This document shows, in pieces, positions 19,901 through 29,716 of a stretch of DNA of 64,000 nucleotides (the stretch's first letter is position 1; the number at the start of each line of letters is the position of its first letter). The stretch is from an uncultured Lachnospiraceae bacterium. Lineage in GTDB: Bacteria > Bacillota > Clostridia > Lachnospirales > Lachnospiraceae. The DNA lies in assembly GCA_947174665.1 (NCBI GenBank), contig CAMWJV010000001.1:34242-98241 (forward strand), given 5' to 3'. Under the pieces are notes generated by a model. The model was not told where the DNA came from. It made no database searches and was given only the letters and a program-made list of their open reading frames with translations. Position numbers and translations under genes: made by a program.

Positions 19901-20389
19901 ATGAAATTAATTATTACCGATTTGGTAAATTTCAATATGCCTGTAGAAGGTGAACATAAGATCATCAGGCCTCAGGGCGATATCAGGAACTGCGTGGGCT
20001 GTTTCGGATGCTGGACCAGGACGCCGGGAAAGTGTGTTATCCATGATGGATATGAGAATACAGGGATTGATATGAGTAAATGTACGGAGCTGATTTTCGT
20101 AAGCAGATGCTATTACGGCAGTGTGAGTCCATTTGTAAAAACCGTGCAGGACAGGGCGATTTCCTATATTCATCCGGACTTTGTGATTCGTAAGGGTGAA
20201 ATGCACCATAAGCGCAGATATGACAATGTAATTTCTCTGTCCGCACATTTTTACGGAGAAAATATCACGGATGCGGAAAAGAAGACGGCACGGAAGATTT
20301 TGGAGGCAAATGCGGACAATTATGACGGGCTGGTAAAGGATATATATTTTTATAGATCAGCAGAGGAACTGGAGGGCATAAGTTTATGA
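19901..20389 (+). CDS. Flavodoxin-like / NADPH-dependent FMN reductase family protein
   Basis: RNCVGCFGCWTRTPGKCVIHD; overlaps next flavoprotein gene. Confidence 0.7.
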   Translation: MKLIITDLVNFNMPVEGEHKIIRPQGDIRNCVGCFGCWTRTPGKCVIHDGYENTGIDMSKCTELIFVSRCYYGSVSPFVKTVQDRAISYIHPDFVIRKGEMHHKRRYDNVISLSAHFYGENITDAEKKTARKILEANADNYDGLVKDIYFYRSAEELEGISL

Positions 20390-21045
20390 AAATTGCACTT
20401 ATTAACGGAAGCCCGAAAGTAAAATCCGGCGCCAGCGGAATACTGTTGGAGGATTTAAAGGCTTATTTAGGGGAAACGGAAGTTTTGGAATTTGGATTCC
20501 ACACCGGCGCTGTCACAGAGGAAGAAGCGGAAGCGCTGAATCAGGCGGATGCGTTGGTATTATCCTTTCCTCTTTATGTGGACGGAGTTCCCGGACATCT
20601 GCTTTCGTGTCTTGCCGGTTTGGAGGAGGCTTCTTTTAAAAACAGAGAAATCCGGGTTTACGGAATTGTCAACTGCGGATTTTTTGAGGGAATTCAGGCG
20701 GAGACCGCGCTGCAGGTTCTGGAAAACTGGTGTGCAAAGACCGGGTATGTCTGGGGAAGTGGTGTGGGTGTCGGCGGAGGCGGAGCACTGGCACAGATGC
20801 CGAAGACAAAATCGGGACATGGCCCGAGAGAACCTGTTGAGAAGGCATTGAAGGTGCTTGCTGATGCGATTCACGCAGGGAAGACACAGGAAATTCAGCG
20901 GGCACAGGAAAATCAATATGTGTCGGTTGCTTTTCCGAGATTCCTGTATAAGCTGGCGGCACAGACAGGGTGGCGCCAAATGATGAAAGCAAACGGCGGC
21001 AAAATGCGGGATTTGGGTAAAAGACCGAAGATCAGCGAACAATAA
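20386..21045 (+). CDS. NAD(P)H-dependent oxidoreductase / flavodoxin-like protein
   Basis: MKIALINGSPKVKSGASGILLEDL...LSFPLYVDGVPGHLL. Confidence 0.75.
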   Translation: MKIALINGSPKVKSGASGILLEDLKAYLGETEVLEFGFHTGAVTEEEAEALNQADALVLSFPLYVDGVPGHLLSCLAGLEEASFKNREIRVYGIVNCGFFEGIQAETALQVLENWCAKTGYVWGSGVGVGGGGALAQMPKTKSGHGPREPVEKALKVLADAIHAGKTQEIQRAQENQYVSVAFPRFLYKLAAQTGWRQMMKANGGKMRDLGKRPKISEQ

Positions 21046-21075
21046 TAAATGTAAGAGCACAGGGGAGACGTGCAG

Positions 21076-21930
21076 ATGGCATCACTGGGCATACCGCGCA
21101 ACACCATAGAGATACTTCAGAAGTATAATTTTAATTTTCAGAAAAAGTTCGGGCAGAACTTTCTGATTGATACCTCTGTTCTGGACAGGATCATTGCGGC
21201 AGCAGAGATAACAGGGGAGGATTGCGTCCTGGAAATCGGCCCCGGGATCGGCACCATGACTCAGTATCTGGCGGAAAATGCCAGAGAGGTGGCAGCGGTG
21301 GAAATCGACAGAAATCTGATTCCCATACTTGAGGAGACGCTTGCAGACTACGACAACGTGACGGTCATCAACGACGACATTCTGAAGGTTGATATCAATA
21401 AAATCGTGGAGCAGAGGAATGGAGGCAGACCGGTGAAGGTGGTGGCAAATCTGCCTTATTACATAACCACGCCCATTATCATGGGGCTGTTTGAGAAGCA
21501 GATCCCCCTGCAGAGCATTACCATTATGGTACAGAAGGAAGTGGCGGAGCGTATGCAGTCAGGCCCCGGCACGAAGGATTACGGGGCGCTTTCTCTGGCG
21601 GTGCAGTATTATGCAAAGCCGGAAGTAGTGGCAAACGTACCCCCGAACTGCTTTATACCCAGGCCGAACGTGGGAAGCGCGGTTATCCGCCTTACCAGGC
21701 ATGCGGAGCCGCCTGTACATGTGGCGGACGAAAAGAAAATGTTTGCTCTCATCAGAGCGTCCTTTGGCCAGCGCCGCAAGACTCTGGTAAACGGGCTTAC
21801 GAACGCGCCGGAGCTGGGAATTTCTAAAGAGCGTGCGACAGCTGCTCTGGAGGAGATGAATCTGTCGCCCATGATTCGCGGCGAGGCGCTGACGCTGGAA
21901 CAGTTTGCGGAGTTAAGCAACCGAATCTGA
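21076..21930 (+). CDS. rsmA: 16S rRNA dimethyladenosine transferase
   Basis: KKFGQNFLIDTSVLDRI...LEIGPGIGTMTQYL...VVANLPYYITTPI. Confidence 0.95.
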   Translation: MASLGIPRNTIEILQKYNFNFQKKFGQNFLIDTSVLDRIIAAAEITGEDCVLEIGPGIGTMTQYLAENAREVAAVEIDRNLIPILEETLADYDNVTVINDDILKVDINKIVEQRNGGRPVKVVANLPYYITTPIIMGLFEKQIPLQSITIMVQKEVAERMQSGPGTKDYGALSLAVQYYAKPEVVANVPPNCFIPRPNVGSAVIRLTRHAEPPVHVADEKKMFALIRASFGQRRKTLVNGLTNAPELGISKERATAALEEMNLSPMIRGEALTLEQFAELSNRI

Positions 21931-21999
21931 TTTTTCCGACGCCGTGGGTTATGTTGTCTTTGCAGGAGATAGAACAGAATTTTATTCTGTTGACGTGCT

Positions 22000-22296
22000 T
22001 CAAGAAATGGAAAGAACACAAAGGAGGCAGATATGGCGCAATCTGAACTTCGGCAATCGGTTAATATCGAGGTCATTATCTAAATTAAAATCATATGTCA
22101 TATAAGCAAGCTGCTGACTATATGCTTTTAAATCCAAATCAAATATGTCCAGCAATATTATAATGTCAATATCTGAATCCGGTCTAAAATCGCCTAGAGC
22201 ATAAGAACCGTACAAAATAATCTGTCATAAATGTGAACCATATTTTTTGGTTTCTGTGATATATTTTTCTATCAAACATTGTATGAATTGTGACAT
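22000..22296 (-). pseudogene. Minimal nucleotidyltransferase remnant, copy 1 (in-frame TGA, truncated C-terminus)
   Basis: MSQFIQCLIEKYITETKKYGSHL*QIILYGSYALGDFRPDSDIDIIILLDIFDLDLKAYSQQLAYMTYDFNLDNDLDI in one frame with TGA at 22225-22227. Confidence 0.8.
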
Positions 22297-22423
22297 GCTA
22301 ATTTTTTTGGTATAGCTTTTGTGATGAAAGAAACACAAATAAGGCAAATATGGCGCGATATAAATATATATCTGCGTTTTGTCAAAGGGTGATGGAAAGA
22401 AATTAGGGAATATTATGAAGGAA

Positions 22424-22711
22424 TTAATTGTCGCGTCTTTGAATATCGTTAATGATAGCCGTGACATGAGCCAACTGTTGATCTGTTAAGCCGCTGACTT
22501 CAATATATTTCCGTTGATCCAGGCCTAATAAATAATCTGTTGAAACGGAAAAGAACCCGGCCAGATGAATGAGCATGTCAATAGACGGTTGAATATTGTT
22601 GTTCTCCCAATTAGATATACTCTGTTTTGTAACACCAAGAGCTTTGGCTAAATCTACTTGTGATAAGTTTCTTGTTATGCGCAATTGTCGGATATTTTCA
22701 TTTAGTGTCAT
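22424..22711 (-). CDS. XRE family HTH regulator
   Basis: NENIRQLRITRNLSQVDLAKALGVTKQSISNWENNNIQPSIDMLIHLAGFF. Confidence 0.9.
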   Translation of the reverse strand: MTLNENIRQLRITRNLSQVDLAKALGVTKQSISNWENNNIQPSIDMLIHLAGFFSVSTDYLLGLDQRKYIEVSGLTDQQLAHVTAIINDIQRRDN

Positions 22712-22884
22712 TTGAATCTCCCTGAATAGTAGTCAAATATTCGTGTACTATTATAAAAAGATAATTGACCCGGTAAAAATACTATAGTATATTAATAATG
22801 GACAAATTGATTGAGAAATATGAAGTAAATATGAAAAAGTATTCAAATCAGACAGCAGACGAAAGGTGGGGGTAGGAGATCAGG

Positions 22885-23733
22885 GTGAAAACGATAGACA
22901 GTGAGATCAAAAAATGCATTGAGAAGTGGATTTGGGGGAGGCATAAAAAAGTTATAATCTTCCCGTTTGGGGCAGTAGGCGTTCAGGTCAAGAATATTCT
23001 CCTTCAAGTGTACAATATAGAGGCGGATTTGATATTGGACAACCATTTGTGCAAATATAATGACAAGATAAAGTCCTTGTCATTTTTGGAAAATTATTCG
23101 ACAGAAGACGCTGTACTTTTTTTGGCCTGTACCAATTCGGATATTTATGAGAATCTTAAAAATAGTGCTCTTGCATATGTTGAGGAAGACGCTATTGTGG
23201 AACTTGACTGCATGACAAATCCTAAAAAAAACATGGCTGTTAATTTTAAAACGGACATTGGTCGTCATTGCTATGGCCCCATTGTAAGAAATCATAGTCT
23301 TATTGCTAAAATTGGTAATTTTTGCAGTTTTGCAGCAGGAGTTGATGTTGTCGGAAATCATCTCATGAATCTTATTACTACAAGTCCAGAGGTTTATGCC
23401 GGACAGATACCACCTCATGAACGTATTTATCTACATAAACGAAGTGTTATTGGAAACGATGTATGGTTAGGGTACAATGTAACAATTATTGAGGGAGTTA
23501 ACATTGGCAATGGGGTTATAGCCGGCGCCGGCTCGATCATTACGAAAGATGTTCCGGACTATGCGGTAGTTGTTGGCGCTCCGGCCAGAGTTATTCGTTA
23601 CAGGTACACGCCGGAACAGATAGCTGCACTTAATAAAATCAAATGGTGGGACTGGACCGATCAGGATATCAGAGAGAGGTATGATGATTTTTATATACCG
23701 ATAGATGATTTTATACAAAAGTATTTAATATAA
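22885..23733 (+). CDS. CatB-related O-acetyltransferase (hexapeptide repeat) with N-terminal Rossmann-like domain
   Basis: IGNFCSFAAGVDVVGNH...VIGNDVWLGYNVTIIEGVNIGNGVIAGAGSIITKDVPDYAVVVGAPARVIRYRY. Confidence 0.88.
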   Translation: MKTIDSEIKKCIEKWIWGRHKKVIIFPFGAVGVQVKNILLQVYNIEADLILDNHLCKYNDKIKSLSFLENYSTEDAVLFLACTNSDIYENLKNSALAYVEEDAIVELDCMTNPKKNMAVNFKTDIGRHCYGPIVRNHSLIAKIGNFCSFAAGVDVVGNHLMNLITTSPEVYAGQIPPHERIYLHKRSVIGNDVWLGYNVTIIEGVNIGNGVIAGAGSIITKDVPDYAVVVGAPARVIRYRYTPEQIAALNKIKWWDWTDQDIRERYDDFYIPIDDFIQKYLI

Positions 23734-23751
23734 AAACAGGCAGGAAACCAG

Positions 23752-23848
23752 GATGACAAAAGCGCAAAAACGGGAAGTGCTAAGCTGCATAGAAAGCTTG
23801 CGGCAGGCCCATAAAGAAATCAAAGATTCCTCTCCGAACTCGCCGTAA
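23752..23848 (+). pseudogene. Truncated 5' fragment of a small ORF (MTKAQKREVLSCIESLRQAHKEIK...)
   Basis: Coherent N-terminus that runs into antisense-coded sequence and stops. Confidence 0.45.
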
Positions 23849-24110
23849 TCAGCAAGATAATCAAGCACCGTTTTCATCTGCCGGGTGAGAGTAAAATGTT
23901 CTGCTTTCACTGGAGCAACTTTGCCTGCAGCAGAGTTCATGTTCGGAAGAATCAGCTTAAAAGTATCGGGAGTGACTTCGATCTTTGGCTGTGCGCTGCA
24001 TTCATGGTAAAGATTATAGATTTTCCGAATGCCCGTCTGTAAGATTCAATCAACTTCAATCGCCGGAAGATCTCCGGGCCTCTTCCGGGTAGTCCTGCAA
24101 TATTCAATAT
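23825..24110 (-). pseudogene. C-terminal remnant of an ATP-binding/AlbA_2-type putative regulator, frameshifted
   Basis: Two frames give GPEIFRRLKLIESY and TGIRKIYNLYHECSAQPKIEVTPDTFKLILPNMNSAAGK...LTRQMKTVLDYLADYGEFG. Confidence 0.6.
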
Positions 24111-24149
24111 GTTCACTTTTGTCAACAAAAAAATGTGAATATTCACTGA

Positions 24150-24300
24150 ACATTCACGTTTTTGTTCATGTTTCGGTCTAAAATTGTCCCTGGCATACGA
24201 ACTGTACAATATAATTTGTCACAAGTGTAAACCTTATATTTTGTAAATTTATGCGATATATTGTTCTATCAAACATTGTATGGACTATGACTCAGTTTAT
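24150..24300 (-). pseudogene. Minimal nucleotidyltransferase remnant, copy 2
   Basis: GLHL*QIILYSSYARDNFRP, alignable in DNA and protein to copy 1. Confidence 0.65.
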
Positions 24301-24582
24301 TCTACAGAGATGGAACAGTCCAGTCAGGCGGCGTGACTTGCTGCAAGGCTGAATTGTTACATGGCTCTGGCAATCATAGAAATCAATCCCTTGTATATTT
24401 TGGGTGTTTGGTATATACTGTCTTCGTAAGATATTTTTTGGTGTTGGTGAAACCGTTGCTGCCTTGTTTGCCGTAAAAACAGTATAACATCCGGAACAGC
24501 GGCAGCCTGTGAATTTGGATATCTTATTGATAAAAGGAATTGGAAATAATTGGGCTTTAACGGAAGGGAAAAGAGACGAATA

Positions 24583-27500
24583 ATGTTGAAAATAAATGCA
24601 CGGAAAGGAAAACGGATCACCGCTCTGTTGGTATGCTTATTGCTCCTCTTACCGAACTTTTCGGTAAATGCGGCGGAACAGGGAAATAACAGGACGGTGA
24701 AAGCGGGCGTTTTCTATTTTGACGGCTACCACATGGAGGATGAGGACGGCGATCTTGTAGGGTATGGTGTGGAATTTCTGAACCTTGTATCCCAATATTC
24801 ACACCTGAACTTTATATACAGCGGATATGACCGGTCCTGGGATGATATGCTCACCATGCTGGATAACGGTGAGATTGATGTGGTGACATCTGCAAGGAAA
24901 ACGGCTGAGCGGGAAGAAAAATATGCTTTTTCGCTTCCGATTGGAAGAAACAGTACAATTTTGTCCATCCGGGCAAATAATACCCGTCTGCTCACCGGCG
25001 ATTATACCACTTATGACGGTATGACGGTGGGCGTTTTGACCGGAAGCAGTCAGAATCAGAGCCTTGCTGCATTCGCAGAGGAGAAAGGCTTCACTTATCA
25101 TGCAGTGGAGTACACGGATGCCGGCCAACTGGCGGCGGATCTGCAAAGCGGAAATATTGACGCCATTCTCTCCAGCAATCTGCGAAGAACGGAAAATGAA
25201 AAAACGCTGGACACGATAGAGACAGATTATTTTTACGCTATTGTCAGAAAAGGCGACAGGGAGCTGCTTGCCGAGATCAATTATGCCATTGACCAGATGA
25301 ATATCAGTGAAGGGGACTGGTCAAATAACCTGTATTACAAATATTACGGGAGTATGTCATCCTACACTTTTTCGTTTACCGACAGGGAGCTTGCCTATAT
25401 TCAGGACGTAGTTTCAGGCAGGAAAAAGATCACCGTTACTTCAATGGGTGACCGAAAGCCCTATTCCTATGTGGAGAATGGTGAATTAAAGGGGATTCTG
25501 CCGGAATATTTTGCAGGACTCATGGATCTTGCCGGGCTTCCCTTTGAGATCGTGGTACCGGAAGACCGGGCTGACTATTACAACCTTGCGGCTAACAACG
25601 GTGTAGACGTAGTCATTGACTGGCGGCAGTTCCATTCGAAAGCGGAGAATCATCAGAACAACGGATTTTATACCGAGACTTATATGAACACAGGTATGGC
25701 ACAGGTGACCAGAAAAGATTTCAACGGTGAAATTTCCACTCTGGCGGTAGCAGATGTGCAGGGCGACATGCCCATTGAGAAAGACCTGATAGGAAATGCC
25801 CGGATTCTGAGCTATCCAACCAGAGAAAGCGCTTTGGAAGCTGTTCTGGCCGGAGCAGCAGATGCTACGTATGTTTATACCTATACGGCGCAGGCATTTG
25901 TAAACAATGATTCTACGGCTTCGCTGCAATTCAGCATAGTCGATTCCATGCGCTTTGACTTCAAAATGTATGTCCGGGACAGCTGCGACCACGAGCTGAT
26001 CACCATACTGAACAAATGCATCCACCGGATGCCGGATGATTCCATGAACAACATTATCACAAAGTATACCGCAAACACGCTCAGAAATGTGTCGTTGAGC
26101 CAGTATATGCGGGCACATCCGGAGTTGTTGGCGCTGGTGGTGCTGTTGTTTGCCGTAGGTCTTTGTGCGTTTATAACCCTTTGGCTGCGCTCGCGATGGA
26201 GAAAAAGAATCAATCGGGAATTGGGTGAACAGCTTGCTATTGTCAACACCCTGAGCCGCGATTATCTTGATGTCTATGCAGTCAATGCCCGGTGTGCAGC
26301 TGCCAGGATCATAAAAATGTCCGGCTGTGACTCCGTCGGATCGGAACAGGATTACAAAAAAGAATTTTCTTATGAAGAGATTCTTCACCGGTATATCAGC
26401 GAATGGGTTTTCACCGAAGACCGACAGGAGCTGACAGAGGCCCTTGCGCTGGACAGAATCGTGGAAAAAATGAATTCCGGCGCAGAATATTCCGGAACCT
26501 ATCGGGTGCTGAACAACGATGCAATACATATTTACCAGTTCACCTGTGTAACACACCTGGCAGAGGATGGAAACAGCGGCAACAGAGGTGACTTTTTCCT
26601 TGTCGGATTTCGGAATATCGACGAAATTGTCCGCAGGGAGCAGGAACAGAAGGCAATCCTGGAGGAGGCTCTCGCGGAAGCGCAGCATGCGAATATTGCA
26701 AAGACTACATTCCTGAACAATATGTCCCATGATATTCGGACGCCAATGAATGCGATCATCGGTTTTACATCTTTGGCGGTTACTCACGTCGATAATCAGG
26801 AGCAGGTAAAAAACTATCTTGGGAAAATACTCACATCCGGCAAGCATCTGCTGAGTCTGATTAACGATATATTGGATATGAGCCGCATTGAGAGCGGCAA
26901 AGTCAAGATTGAAGAGAACGAGGCGAGTCTTCCGGAGATTCTGCATGACCTGAAAACCATTGTACAATCAGATGTCAAGGCAAAGCAGCTTTCGTTCCAT
27001 ATTGATACGCTGGATGTTACAAATGAGACGATTATCTGTGACAGACTTCGCCTGAGTCAGGTGCTGCTGAATATCCTCAGCAACGCCATGAAATATACCA
27101 AGTCCGGCGGAAGCGTCAGCGTCCGCATTATTCAGACGGATGATGCGCCGGAGGGATACGCCTCATATGAGTTCCGGATTAAGGATACCGGTATCGGTAT
27201 GAGCAAAGAATTTCTGGCGCACCTGTTTGAGCCCTTTGAGCGGGAACAGACCACGACCGTCAGCGGTATTCAGGGGACGGGATTGGGGCTTGCCATTACC
27301 AAAAATATTGTTGACCTGATGAATGGAACGATCACTGTGACCAGCGAGGAAGGGAAGGGCTCAGAGTTTGTGGTTTCCTTCCGGTTCCGTGTCAAAGGCG
27401 ACAGCGATGATACGGAATACATGGAGCATCTTAAAGATCTTCGTGCGCTGGTGGTGGATGACGATACCCATACCTGCACCAGTGTGAGCAAAATGCTCTC

Positions 27501-28236
27501 ATCCCTTGGTATGCGGGCTGACTGGACAACGCGGGGAGAGGAGGCTGTCATCCGGGCGGAATTTGCTTTGGAACAAAATGATCCTTTCAACGTGATTCTG
27601 CTTGACTGGCTGATTCCGGACCTCAACGGTGTCGAGACGGCGCGGCGGCTGCGCAGAATCATTGGAGATGAAGCAATCATTATTATCCTCACGGCATATG
27701 ACTGGTCCGATATTGAGGAGGAGGCAAAAGCGGCGGGCGTCACGGAGTTCTGCTCCAAACCACTGTTCCTGTCAGATCTGCGGAAGATTCTGACGGCACC
27801 GTACAAAGAGAAGGAAGAAACCGGGGAAGAGGATGTGTCTATGCAGTTCTTTTCCGGCAAAAAGATCCTTCTGGTAGAAGACAATGAGCTGAATCAGGAA
27901 ATTGCCAGAACGGTCCTGGAGGAAGTTGGCTTTATCATTGATACGGCGGATGACGGAACAGAGGCTGTGGAGAAGATGAAGACGGCGCAGGCCGGCACCT
28001 ACGACCTGATTCTGATGGATATTCAAATGCCGGTGATGGACGGCTATGAGGCCACCCGGACGATTCGTGCGCTGGCTGACCCGGCAAGGGCAAATATTCC
28101 GATTGTGGCAATGACTGCCAATGCCTTTGAAGAAGACCGCCAGCGTGCCTTTGACGCAGGCATGAACGGCCATGTGCCGAAACCGATTGATATTCCGAAG
28201 CTGTTGGAAACCTTGCAGGATATTTTAGCGGATTAG
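24583..28236 (+). CDS. Hybrid sensor histidine kinase: two periplasmic solute-binding-like domains, TM, HisKA/HATPase, two receiver domains
   Basis: Signal peptide; SBP-like repeats; NMSHDIRTPMNAIIGFT; GTGLGLAITKNIVDLM; two REC domains (LLDWLIPDLNG, LMDIQMPVMDG). Confidence 0.9.
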   Translation: MLKINARKGKRITALLVCLLLLLPNFSVNAAEQGNNRTVKAGVFYFDGYHMEDEDGDLVGYGVEFLNLVSQYSHLNFIYSGYDRSWDDMLTMLDNGEIDVVTSARKTAEREEKYAFSLPIGRNSTILSIRANNTRLLTGDYTTYDGMTVGVLTGSSQNQSLAAFAEEKGFTYHAVEYTDAGQLAADLQSGNIDAILSSNLRRTENEKTLDTIETDYFYAIVRKGDRELLAEINYAIDQMNISEGDWSNNLYYKYYGSMSSYTFSFTDRELAYIQDVVSGRKKITVTSMGDRKPYSYVENGELKGILPEYFAGLMDLAGLPFEIVVPEDRADYYNLAANNGVDVVIDWRQFHSKAENHQNNGFYTETYMNTGMAQVTRKDFNGEISTLAVADVQGDMPIEKDLIGNARILSYPTRESALEAVLAGAADATYVYTYTAQAFVNNDSTASLQFSIVDSMRFDFKMYVRDSCDHELITILNKCIHRMPDDSMNNIITKYTANTLRNVSLSQYMRAHPELLALVVLLFAVGLCAFITLWLRSRWRKRINRELGEQLAIVNTLSRDYLDVYAVNARCAAARIIKMSGCDSVGSEQDYKKEFSYEEILHRYISEWVFTEDRQELTEALALDRIVEKMNSGAEYSGTYRVLNNDAIHIYQFTCVTHLAEDGNSGNRGDFFLVGFRNIDEIVRREQEQKAILEEALAEAQHANIAKTTFLNNMSHDIRTPMNAIIGFTSLAVTHVDNQEQVKNYLGKILTSGKHLLSLINDILDMSRIESGKVKIEENEASLPEILHDLKTIVQSDVKAKQLSFHIDTLDVTNETIICDRLRLSQVLLNILSNAMKYTKSGGSVSVRIIQTDDAPEGYASYEFRIKDTGIGMSKEFLAHLFEPFEREQTTTVSGIQGTGLGLAITKNIVDLMNGTITVTSEEGKGSEFVVSFRFRVKGDSDDTEYMEHLKDLRALVVDDDTHTCTSVSKMLSSLGMRADWTTRGEEAVIRAEFALEQNDPFNVILLDWLIPDLNGVETARRLRRIIGDEAIIIILTAYDWSDIEEEAKAAGVTEFCSKPLFLSDLRKILTAPYKEKEETGEEDVSMQFFSGKKILLVEDNELNQEIARTVLEEVGFIIDTADDGTEAVEKMKTAQAGTYDLILMDIQMPVMDGYEATRTIRALADPARANIPIVAMTANAFEEDRQRAFDAGMNGHVPKPIDIPKLLETLQDILAD

Positions 28237-28260
28237 TAGAAATACTAATCCGCCTTTATT
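28228..28260. terminator. Bidirectional terminator between convergent genes
   Basis: GCGGATTAGTA-GAAA-TACTAATCCGC perfect 11-bp stem, T-rich on both flanks. Confidence 0.88.
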
Positions 28261-29603
28261 TCCCTGGGAAAATATTTCCGATAAGTAAACAGAAAGAGCA
28301 CGATTGCCAGGCAGGTGGTTAAATAGTCAGTGATAGGCTGCGCGGCGGCCAGCATGGAAGCAGAGTTAAATATTTGACGTAACAGAAACAGAACCGGCAG
28401 GTAAATGAGGCCCTGGCGGCTGACAGACAGGATCAGGGCCGGCAGGGCAGCACCTGTGGACTGGATTGCATTGATAAATACAAACATCAGTCCGAGAACC
28501 GGGCCGGAATAAATGTATATGCGGGCAAAGGACATGCCGAAGGTAAAGGCGTCTTCATTTTCCAGAAATGCGTGGACCAGAGGATCCGCACCGCAGTAGC
28601 ATATTACAGTCATAACGGCGCTGATTCCAAACGCCAGTATGAGTGAAAATTTCAGGACCGCCAGGTAGCGGGCCCGGTTGCCGGCACCAAAACAGTAGCC
28701 TAAGACCGGCTGGATGCCGGAACCCAATCCGATCAGAAGCATGACCACGATCATGTTGACTTTCATTGCGACGCCGAGCCCGGCCACCGCCATATCGCCG
28801 TAATCGGACATGATATTGTTTACAATAATATTTGAAAGGCTCATCAAAATGCTGTTGAGGGACGCCGGAATGCCGATGGCAAATACGCCGATCGCGATGC
28901 CGCTTCCCACACGATAGTATTTCGGGTGAATAGAGAGCGTTGCTTTTTTGGAGAGCAGATGGCGGATATAAAAGAGGGCTGCAAACACATTGCCCAGTAC
29001 GGTTGCGATGGCGGCACCTGCCACATCCCAGTCAAGAGCAAGGATCATGATCGGATCCAGAACGATATTGATCAGATTTCCGATGATCATACCCAGCATT
29101 GCCACCTGTGCATTCCCCTCGGCACGGATTATATTGCTGAAGCTGTTGCTGAGGATCAGGAAGGGGATGGCGGTGGAGACAATGCGCAGATACTGAGAAG
29201 CATAGCCCACGGTATCCTCACTTGCGCCGATGGCCATGCTTACCGGCGTAGCGGCAAAAAAGATGACTATCATGGCAACAACACCGATGCACAGCCCGGT
29301 CCAGAAGCAGAAGGAAGACGCGTTCTTTGCCTTTTCCTCATTGCCTTCTCCCAGAGTTCTGGAGATCAGGGAAGTGCCGCCGATGCCGAAGAGCATACCC
29401 ACAGCCATAAACAACAGGAAAGCGGGAGTGGCTACGGAAACGGCGGCCACCATATAAGCGTCTTTTGTCTGGCCGATAAAGAATGTATCGGCCAGGTTGT
29501 AGATCAGAACCATGATCATGCTGACGATTGACGGAATCACATTGCTGATGACGGCTTTAGGCACCGGCGCGTCACGAAAAATTTCTGTTGTTTTGTCCTT
29601 CAT
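28245..29603 (-). CDS. MATE family efflux transporter
   Basis: IPSIVSMIMVLIYNLADTFFIGQTKDAYMVAAVSVATP. Confidence 0.92.
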   Translation of the reverse strand: MKDKTTEIFRDAPVPKAVISNVIPSIVSMIMVLIYNLADTFFIGQTKDAYMVAAVSVATPAFLLFMAVGMLFGIGGTSLISRTLGEGNEEKAKNASSFCFWTGLCIGVVAMIVIFFAATPVSMAIGASEDTVGYASQYLRIVSTAIPFLILSNSFSNIIRAEGNAQVAMLGMIIGNLINIVLDPIMILALDWDVAGAAIATVLGNVFAALFYIRHLLSKKATLSIHPKYYRVGSGIAIGVFAIGIPASLNSILMSLSNIIVNNIMSDYGDMAVAGLGVAMKVNMIVVMLLIGLGSGIQPVLGYCFGAGNRARYLAVLKFSLILAFGISAVMTVICYCGADPLVHAFLENEDAFTFGMSFARIYIYSGPVLGLMFVFINAIQSTGAALPALILSVSRQGLIYLPVLFLLRQIFNSASMLAAAQPITDYLTTCLAIVLFLFTYRKYFPREIKAD

Positions 29604-29716
29604 ATGTCTTCTCCTGTCTTCGCTGCGTAATATGAACTACACGTTATAGCAAAAACAGTCAATTGTCAACCATGATTCTCTTTTTGTTCTAAACTCCTTT
29701 CCGGAATAGAACGATC

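Noticed and set aside
22225-22227. In-frame TGA in the nucleotidyltransferase remnants as selenocysteine or programmed readthrough
   Set aside because: No SECIS-like hairpin noticed, both copies are also truncated or frameshifted; decay is simpler.
22015-22360. Similar strings acacaaaggaggcagatatggcg and acacaaataaggcaaatatggcg as a short duplication
   Set aside because: Short imperfect similarity, partly explained by SD/start-codon composition.
24345-24375. gttacatggctctgg as another family-1 repeat end
   Set aside because: Order of the GTTAC and GGCTCTG motifs is inverted compared with the real element and no partner arm was found.
25486-26967. 493-aa minus-strand ORF inside the hybrid kinase gene
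   Set aside because: Fully antisense to a well-supported kinase; translation has no recognisable domain.
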